Source: Desulfobacterales bacterium HSG17
GTDB lineage: Bacteria; Desulfobacterota; Desulfobacteria; Desulfobacterales; Desulfococcaceae
Length of the DNA: 10,578 bases
Direction: 5' to 3'
Assembly (NCBI GenBank): GCA_030377945.1
Contig: JAUCGD010000103.1
Location: 1-10,578, forward strand
Below are positions 5,893 to 10,578 of the stretch, piece after piece. A program made the translations under genes and the position numbers. Each line of letters starts with the position of its first letter. The first letter of the stretch is position 1. The notes beneath the pieces are model-generated. The model had not been told where the DNA came from. It did not search any database and saw only the letters and a list, made by a program, of their open reading frames with translations.

Positions 5893-7074
5893 TCAGTTAA
5901 TACTTTCCTTTTCCCAGAAGGGGAATATCTTACCTAAAACAAACAATATAGCAAAGGGTATGGCCATAACAATAATAACAGCCACAATTCCTTCTTTATC
6001 AAACCATTCAGGATGGAACTGGGTATATCCTCTTGCACTTTTAGACATTAACTGGCCCCCGATAATAACATTCCAGCGCATAAACAAGACCTGCATGAGA
6101 AGCAGAAAAGAGGTAATAAAAGCAGTTAAATTATACAACCATCTCCACAGGGGAAACAGACATAGTAAACCAAGAAGAAACAAAGGAATAACAGAAAAAT
6201 ATAAAACCTGAAATTCCCAGAAAGAGACACGAAGAGGTCCGTTGAGCAGACCTTCAACCATATGATGATAACCTGAACGGAGATAGGTATGTGAAAAAAC
6301 CTCAAGCATTTCAAAACAGAATGCAAGAATGAAAAATCCTGCCAGGGTATTAATCAGAATTTTGAGGCAGTCCATGTCTATCTTTTCTCTTGTAAAGGTT
6401 TTGGTGATAATATAGGCAAAAACTATGGCAGCCATGCCTGATACACAGGCGGAAAAAAGAAAGATTACAGGCATAAGGGGCGTTGACCAGGTTGGATTTG
6501 CCTTGACTCCGCCAAAGATAAATCCAACATATCCGTGAAGTACGCAGGCAATTGGGATACCGATGGCAACAAGAAATTTGATAATCTTCTTATCAAAGCT
6601 TAGGGATTTTTCAGATACATTGTCACTGTCAAATGTGAGAATCCTGTAAAGAATCTGCATTATTCCTTCAGATTTAAGCCTTTGCTCCACAAGATGCTGC
6701 CGGTAAATAAAAAGAATGATTAATACAAGAACTCCCATGCTTATACCGTAGATATAGCCAAACCCGGCCATTGCAGAGCTGGGACTGGGGGTTATCATCA
6801 TATTCAGATTTCTTTCAGGCCGTCCAAGGTGAAGAAGAAGGGGCAGGGTAGCACAGCATAGAAAGGCAAGTGCAAAAATTAAAGAGAATCTGGCAACAGG
6901 TTTGAGTTTTTCAACACCGAAAACATAATAAAGAGCTGCAACAATAAATGCTCCATCAACCAGCCCTGTTATATAGGGATAAAGCACGATCATCATGCTC
7001 CAGTGTACATGGAGATCATTGGGAAACACATAATTTGAAATCAAAAACGGTGAAACATTGTGTATTGCATCCAT
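5893..7074 (-). CDS. NrfD-like integral membrane quinone-interacting subunit
   Basis: This 393-residue protein is almost entirely membrane segments. I count about nine: roughly 25-52, 60-84, 104-124, 165-188, 200-222, 239-262, 285-310, 313-338 and 362-387. Family marks are HLGRPER at 82-88 and RWNVIIGGQ at 333-341, as in NrfD/PsrC/DsrP-type proteins (PF03916). These carry no heme; they exchange electrons between the quinone pool and a partner iron-sulfur protein. The ATG overlaps the stop of the iron-sulfur gene (TAATG) and has GGGAGG at 7082-7087, so the two are translationally coupled. The octaheme cytochrome follows after 27 bases. The expected role is to anchor the complex and link menaquinol to the HAO-like protein. 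The direction of electron flow is not shown by the sequence. Confidence 0.9.
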   Translation of the reverse strand: MDAIHNVSPFLISNYVFPNDLHVHWSMMIVLYPYITGLVDGAFIVAALYYVFGVEKLKPVARFSLIFALAFLCCATLPLLLHLGRPERNLNMMITPSPSSAMAGFGYIYGISMGVLVLIILFIYRQHLVEQRLKSEGIMQILYRILTFDSDNVSEKSLSFDKKIIKFLVAIGIPIACVLHGYVGFIFGGVKANPTWSTPLMPVIFLFSACVSGMAAIVFAYIITKTFTREKIDMDCLKILINTLAGFFILAFCFEMLEVFSHTYLRSGYHHMVEGLLNGPLRVSFWEFQVLYFSVIPLFLLGLLCLFPLWRWLYNLTAFITSFLLLMQVLFMRWNVIIGGQLMSKSARGYTQFHPEWFDKEGIVAVIIVMAIPFAILFVLGKIFPFWEKESIN

Positions 7075-7922
7075 TAGATAACCTCCCGCCTTGCGCCCAT
7101 ATAATAAAGTCCTGGAAAAGTTCCCATTTCTCTTTTAAGTACGGTTATAACCCCAGGTCCCTTTAATATTTTTGATACCTCGGAGTTTTCATCATTAAGA
7201 TCACCGAATTTCCTGGCCCCTGTGGGACAGACATTAACACAGGCAGGGAGAAGACCTTTGCGTACCCTGTGGTAACACCAGCTGCATTTTTCCGCTGTTT
7301 TTGTTACAGGATTAAGAAACCTTACTGAATAGGGACATGCCTGGATGCAGTATGCGCATCCTACACATTTCTTATGGTCCACCAGGACAAATCCGTCAGG
7401 TGTCTGAAATGTAGCTCCTATGGGACAGACCTGAACACAGGGAGGTTCTTTGCACATATTACAGAGCTTGGGCACAAAAAAAGTATCCCTGACCTTAACA
7501 TCAATATCCTTGCGGGGATTTTGATAACCTTCCAGCCCTCCTTTGGGAGAATCCACATAAACATTGTCATCATAGTCTTTTAAATACCGCTCAACCCAGG
7601 TTCTGTAATGGCCGTCTGCAACATTGTATTCATTTTTATCAGCCACACAGCAGGAACCGCAGCCAATACACCGTGTTATATCCACAATAAAGGTAAAATG
7701 CTCTTTTGTTATTTCATATTCCTTGTTTTTAAGCCCTGGAATCTGTTCAGGTATATTTTCAGAGGATTTAAATATGTCAGCACCTGCTGAAAAAACCAGG
7801 AGCAGGGAGCCTCCTATGGTTCCGTTTAAAACTTTTTTTATAAAGCTTCTTCGGTTACTATCTTTCATTTCATTATTGGGCAGTTCCGGTCTGATTTCTA
7901 TTTGGGAAACCTTTTTATTCAT
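7074..7922 (-). CDS. Tat-exported four-cluster iron-sulfur protein (NrfC/DsrO-like)
   Basis: This 282-residue protein has a twin-arginine signal (NRRSFIKK at 23-30, then a hydrophobic stretch to about 48), so it is exported folded. Four cysteine groups follow: Cys85/88/91; Cys154/157/162/166; Cys186/189/192/196; and Cys213/216/228/232. This is the NrfC/DsrO/PsrB plan of four [4Fe-4S] clusters passing electrons between an NrfD-type membrane protein and a catalytic subunit. In the first group the usual fourth cysteine (C-x2-C-x2-C-x3-C) is Asp95, with an extra Cys at 92. One cluster may therefore be a [3Fe-4S] or have an Asp or Cys92 ligand. AAAGGAGG at 7930-7937 gives a firm start; the ATG overlaps the stop of the upstream cytochrome remnant. 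Confidence 0.92.
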   Translation of the reverse strand: MNKKVSQIEIRPELPNNEMKDSNRRSFIKKVLNGTIGGSLLLVFSAGADIFKSSENIPEQIPGLKNKEYEITKEHFTFIVDITRCIGCGSCCVADKNEYNVADGHYRTWVERYLKDYDDNVYVDSPKGGLEGYQNPRKDIDVKVRDTFFVPKLCNMCKEPPCVQVCPIGATFQTPDGFVLVDHKKCVGCAYCIQACPYSVRFLNPVTKTAEKCSWCYHRVRKGLLPACVNVCPTGARKFGDLNDENSEVSKILKGPGVITVLKREMGTFPGLYYMGARREVI

Positions 7923-8116
7923 TATATGGCCTCCTTTGTGTCAAAACCTGTTATTTTCCTGGCCTTGTCAATATACTTGAGAGGCGCATGTACATGATGG
8001 CACTGATTACAATTATGTGTTTCCTTAACCTTCTGCGTTTTAAGATGCTCCGGCATGACAACGGTTTTTATAACCTGGCCCGGTCTGGCCTGTATTGCAC
8101 GGTTATGGCAGCGCCT
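7922..8116 (-). pseudogene. Truncated 3' end of a multiheme c-type cytochrome gene
   Basis: This minus-strand frame is open from 8116 to the TAA at 7922-7924 and is not part of either neighbour. It reads RRCHNRAIQARPGQVIK and then MPEHLKTQKVKETHNCNQCHHVHAPLKYI. CNQCH is a full heme site, and the opening CHNRA looks like the second half of an earlier one (CxxCH) cut after its first cysteine. From the only start codon (ATG, 8056) it would be 44 residues with no signal peptide, so it could not receive heme in the periplasm. It ends with TAATG overlap to the iron-sulfur gene, whose ribosome site lies in its last codons. That is how a real first gene of the HAO-type operon would sit. I infer that its 5' part was lost at the joint with the ketosynthase gene. 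Confidence 0.6.
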
Positions 8117-10296
8117 TTATCTTTTAAAAGACATTTTTCCCCTTTACACAAAGCTTTGGGAACCTCACCTTTTTCAACAAAATTTACTGCCATAACAGCG
8201 GCAATTGCCGAAGCTGATGCAAATTCCCCGGTCAGTTTTCTATAATCAATTACAGGGGAATTAAATTTTGATTGGGAAAGAAATTCTTTAAGCTGGTTTT
8301 TTCCTGAATCTCTAAATGCCCTGGGTATTCCGACCAGAACAGCCCCGAATCTTTTATTAATTTCTTCCGATCCCCCAAGGCTTTGGACCATTGAAGATAT
8401 AATTTCAGGATTATTATGTGAATTTTGGAAAAAACACGGGATAATCTTTATGCCTGAATTATTTCCAGGTTTTAAAGGCTTTAAACATAATGCAGCACCT
8501 CCGTCAGCAGAAGCCGAACTTTTAGATGTTGATCTGTCAAAAGCAGGGGTAAGTTTTTCATGATATTCATCAACCCCCATGAGTATAATAGCTTTTTTCG
8601 GCTCATCTGCCGGCTCATTTGATAGAAGGCTTGCAGCAAGAAGTGCCTGCTCAAATGAGTAATCACCACCTGTTGTGGTTATATTGGGGCCTTGTGCTTT
8701 AAAATGCAGTGCAACCTGCCCTGCCGGAGCATTATGCACAGAACCTATAAAATCAGTGGGACTTGTAAACTGATCTTCAGATTCATAAAGTTTGGTTAAA
8801 AAATCAAATGTTTCAGAAAGCGCTCCCCAGCCTGTTCCTAAAAATACTGAATCAGGATTTTCAGATTCTTTTGAATTTTCATGGGCTGAAACAGCAAGGG
8901 AAAGAGCAAGCCTGGGAAGACGTTTAAGTCTGCGCACAGCCCTTAATTGCAGATTTTTTGATATTTCCGATATTGACAAAACTCCGCTGCAATTTTGACC
9001 GCGTGAAATCCTGGCAAGGGTTTCATTTGTATTACCTGCCCCGGTTATACAGGAATAGCCTGAAATTGTCAGACCTGCGGGCTTTTTTCCTGGTTTTACT
9101 TCTGTTTTTTCCTTTTTAGGCTGATTGATTTGTTCAACATCCTGCACCGGTTTTCCCAGCACAAGACAGGCATTGTTTCCCCCAAAACCAAAAGAGTTTG
9201 ACAATACGGTTTTAATATCAGCACAAGTTCGGGTTGTAACCGGACACAGATTTAACTCAGGGTCTGGAATTTCTAATCCTGTGTTAAGGGGAATCATTCC
9301 CCGGTTAATTGCCATAGAGCAGACAACAGACTCAACAGCACCTGCACCTGCAAGGGAATGTCCCAGCATACCTTTAACTGAGGAAACAGGTGGAACTTTT
9401 TCTTTAAATAGACTGTTCACAGCCTTTGATTCGGAAAGGTCATTATCCAGGGTTCCGGTTCCATGAAGATTGATATAATCAATATCTTTGGGTCTAACCC
9501 CGGCATCAGCCAGGGCTTTTTCCATAGCATTTAATGCGCCGCTGCCCTGGGGATGGGGTGTTGCCGGGTGAAAGCTGTCACAGGACAGACCTCCTCCCAA
9601 TATCTCTATTGCATTAGTGTCCGGCATGGTGTCACATGCTTCAAGTAAAAGCATGGCTGCACCTTCGGCAACAGACATGCCCTGCCGGTTTTGATCCAGG
9701 GGCCTGCTTGCTTTGGGATCTATTACTTGCAGGGAGTTAAAACCATAATAGGTAAGATGGCAAAGGGAGTCAGCACCACCGGCAAGAACTGATTTTGCCC
9801 TGCCTGATCTTAGAAGCTCCATACCAAGCTTTATAGCTGCGGCTCCTGATGAACATGCTGTTGATATTGTAATTACCGGGCCTTTGCAGTCAAATTTTTT
9901 TGCAATATACTCTGCAACAGTTCCGGTTCCGTGATATGTAAAGCAATCTGGATCATAATCCTCTTTTTTCAGGTATGCCTCGGATTTATGCAGCCCCCCG
10001 GTTGTAACTCCCATAACAACAGCATCAGGGGAAGCAGCAGTTTTTGACATGGCCTGCCCTGCGGCCAGATATGCAAGTTTATGAGTGCGGGGAATTTCTT
10101 TGTCAGATGTTAATAAATCAATTTCACCAACAGGCAGAGGTTCATTATGAGGTGTTTGAAAAAGGGTCAGGGGGTGTATCCTGGTTTTGCTTTCTTCAAA
10201 ACAGATATTTAAGGATTCCCAACCTGTTCCTGCGGGGCTTATTACCCCCATTCCTGTAATAAATATACGATTATCGAATAATTTCAGATCAGGCAA
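8068..10296 (-). CDS. Fused ketosynthase plus ketosynthase-like (chain-length-factor-like) protein
   Basis: This 742-residue protein holds two thiolase-fold halves. The first (about 10-382) is a full FabF-type ketosynthase: Cys148 in TACSSG, His278 in NLHGTGT, Lys308 and His313 in VKGMLGH, and GFGGNN at 370-375. It should condense malonyl-ACP with an acyl-ACP in the cytoplasm. A Lys/Pro-rich linker (about 383-408) leads to the second half (about 409-730). There GPNITTTGGDYS aligns with the active-site segment but has Asp545 in place of Cys, as in chain-length factors; it resembles Ketoacyl-synt_2 (PF13723) proteins of aryl polyene clusters. The start is TTG at 10296, directly after the ACP stop and in the same frame, with GGAG at 10306-10309. 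The final residues (about ITVQYRPDRARL) look foreign and may come from cytochrome DNA. Confidence 0.88.
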   Translation of the reverse strand: MPDLKLFDNRIFITGMGVISPAGTGWESLNICFEESKTRIHPLTLFQTPHNEPLPVGEIDLLTSDKEIPRTHKLAYLAAGQAMSKTAASPDAVVMGVTTGGLHKSEAYLKKEDYDPDCFTYHGTGTVAEYIAKKFDCKGPVITISTACSSGAAAIKLGMELLRSGRAKSVLAGGADSLCHLTYYGFNSLQVIDPKASRPLDQNRQGMSVAEGAAMLLLEACDTMPDTNAIEILGGGLSCDSFHPATPHPQGSGALNAMEKALADAGVRPKDIDYINLHGTGTLDNDLSESKAVNSLFKEKVPPVSSVKGMLGHSLAGAGAVESVVCSMAINRGMIPLNTGLEIPDPELNLCPVTTRTCADIKTVLSNSFGFGGNNACLVLGKPVQDVEQINQPKKEKTEVKPGKKPAGLTISGYSCITGAGNTNETLARISRGQNCSGVLSISEISKNLQLRAVRRLKRLPRLALSLAVSAHENSKESENPDSVFLGTGWGALSETFDFLTKLYESEDQFTSPTDFIGSVHNAPAGQVALHFKAQGPNITTTGGDYSFEQALLAASLLSNEPADEPKKAIILMGVDEYHEKLTPAFDRSTSKSSASADGGAALCLKPLKPGNNSGIKIIPCFFQNSHNNPEIISSMVQSLGGSEEINKRFGAVLVGIPRAFRDSGKNQLKEFLSQSKFNSPVIDYRKLTGEFASASAIAAVMAVNFVEKGEVPKALCKGEKCLLKDKGAAITVQYRPDRARL

Positions 10297-10560
10297 TTAA
10301 TTAAGCTCCGAAAAGTTTTCTTGAATATGAGCAGCCAGGTTACGCAGGCTTGAAAAGACCTTTGCACCAAGTTCTTTGTTAGCAATCTTTATTGAATAAT
10401 CTTTTTCTATCATCATAACCAGTTCAAGAATATCAATTGAATCAATACCCAGTTCCCCGCCTACCAAGGGTTCGTCAGGTTTAATATCTTCAGGGGAAAT
10501 GTCAACCAGGTTAAGGGTTTCAATAATTTTTATTTTCAGTTCTTCTAATAATTTTTCCAT
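10297..10560 (-). CDS. Acyl carrier protein
   Basis: This 87-residue acidic four-helix protein has the phosphopantetheine site at Ser41 in LGIDSIDILEL, and typical ACP flanks. It would carry the growing acyl chain for the ketosynthase encoded next. The ATG at 10560 is preceded by GGAG at 10566-10569. The DSID form, rather than DSLD, is usual in ACPs of secondary pathways such as aryl polyene or resorcinol systems, so this is probably a dedicated carrier and not the housekeeping AcpP. The stop TAA (10297-10299) is directly followed, in the same frame, by the ketosynthase TTG. Further pathway genes would be expected to the right of the window. Confidence 0.92.
   Translation of the reverse strand: MEKLLEELKIKIIETLNLVDISPEDIKPDEPLVGGELGIDSIDILELVMMIEKDYSIKIANKELGAKVFSSLRNLAAHIQENFSELN
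10306..10309 (-). promoter_or_regulatory. Ribosome binding site supporting the TTG start of the ketosynthase
   Basis: On the minus strand GGAG lies nine bases before the TTG at 10296, inside the last codons of the ACP gene. The ketosynthase core motif RIFITGMG begins at residue 10, so an internal start such as Met16 would remove the first beta strand. TTG is the only standard start between the ACP stop and that motif. Confidence 0.55.
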
Positions 10561-10578
10561 TAAAGCTCCATTTAATTA

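Noticed and set aside
7922..8056. The 44-residue frame as a complete small monoheme cytochrome
   Set aside because: It has no signal peptide and no ribosome site, and the reading frame carries cytochrome-like sequence upstream of its only ATG, so a truncated remnant is more likely.

Overview
The window reads as a piece of a sulfate-reducer-like member of the Desulfobacterota (order Desulfobacterales is my best guess). This rests on gene content: an octaheme c-type cytochrome with NrfC/NrfD-type partners, an AAA-ATPase-like/PD-(D/E)XK protein of a kind that is multiplied in such genomes, and several families of palindromic intergenic repeats. The placement is inference from families, not from a marker gene.

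Left part (1-2762, + strand). A cluster of small palindromes (1-127) is followed by a good sigma70-type promoter (264-292). It reads into a compact operon: a small antitoxin-like protein (340-561), a PIN-domain toxin (561-992, one-base TAATG overlap), and a 585-residue AAA-ATPase-like protein with a C-terminal PD-(D/E)XK nuclease-like domain (1005-2762). This is a toxin-antitoxin pair with a third, NTPase/nuclease gene attached.

Middle (2719-4230, - strand). An OmpR-type response regulator with no sensor kinase in view overlaps the ATPase gene tail to tail by 44 bp. Then come an inverted repeat of the AACCACGAATAACAC type, an exported protein of unknown function whose stop codon lies inside that repeat, and a second palindromic repeat (4148-4219).

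Right part (4231-10560, - strand, read right to left). All genes are tightly packed. First come an acyl carrier protein and a 742-residue protein that fuses an active ketosynthase to a second ketosynthase-like domain lacking the catalytic cysteine (a KS-chain-length-factor-like arrangement, as in aryl polyene or type II polyketide/fatty acid systems). Then follow a broken c-type cytochrome remnant, a Tat-exported four-cluster iron-sulfur protein (NrfC-like), an NrfD-like quinone-interacting membrane protein, and an octaheme cytochrome of the hydroxylamine oxidoreductase (HAO) family. The last three would form a periplasmic/membrane electron-transfer complex linking the quinone pool to hydroxylamine or nitrite chemistry.

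The most striking point is the joint between these two sets near 8068-8116. The ketosynthase appears to run into the truncated 3' end of a multiheme cytochrome gene in another frame, so two unrelated operons look spliced together by deletion or recombination (or by an assembly error). No rRNA, tRNA, CRISPR array, transposase or integrase was seen.
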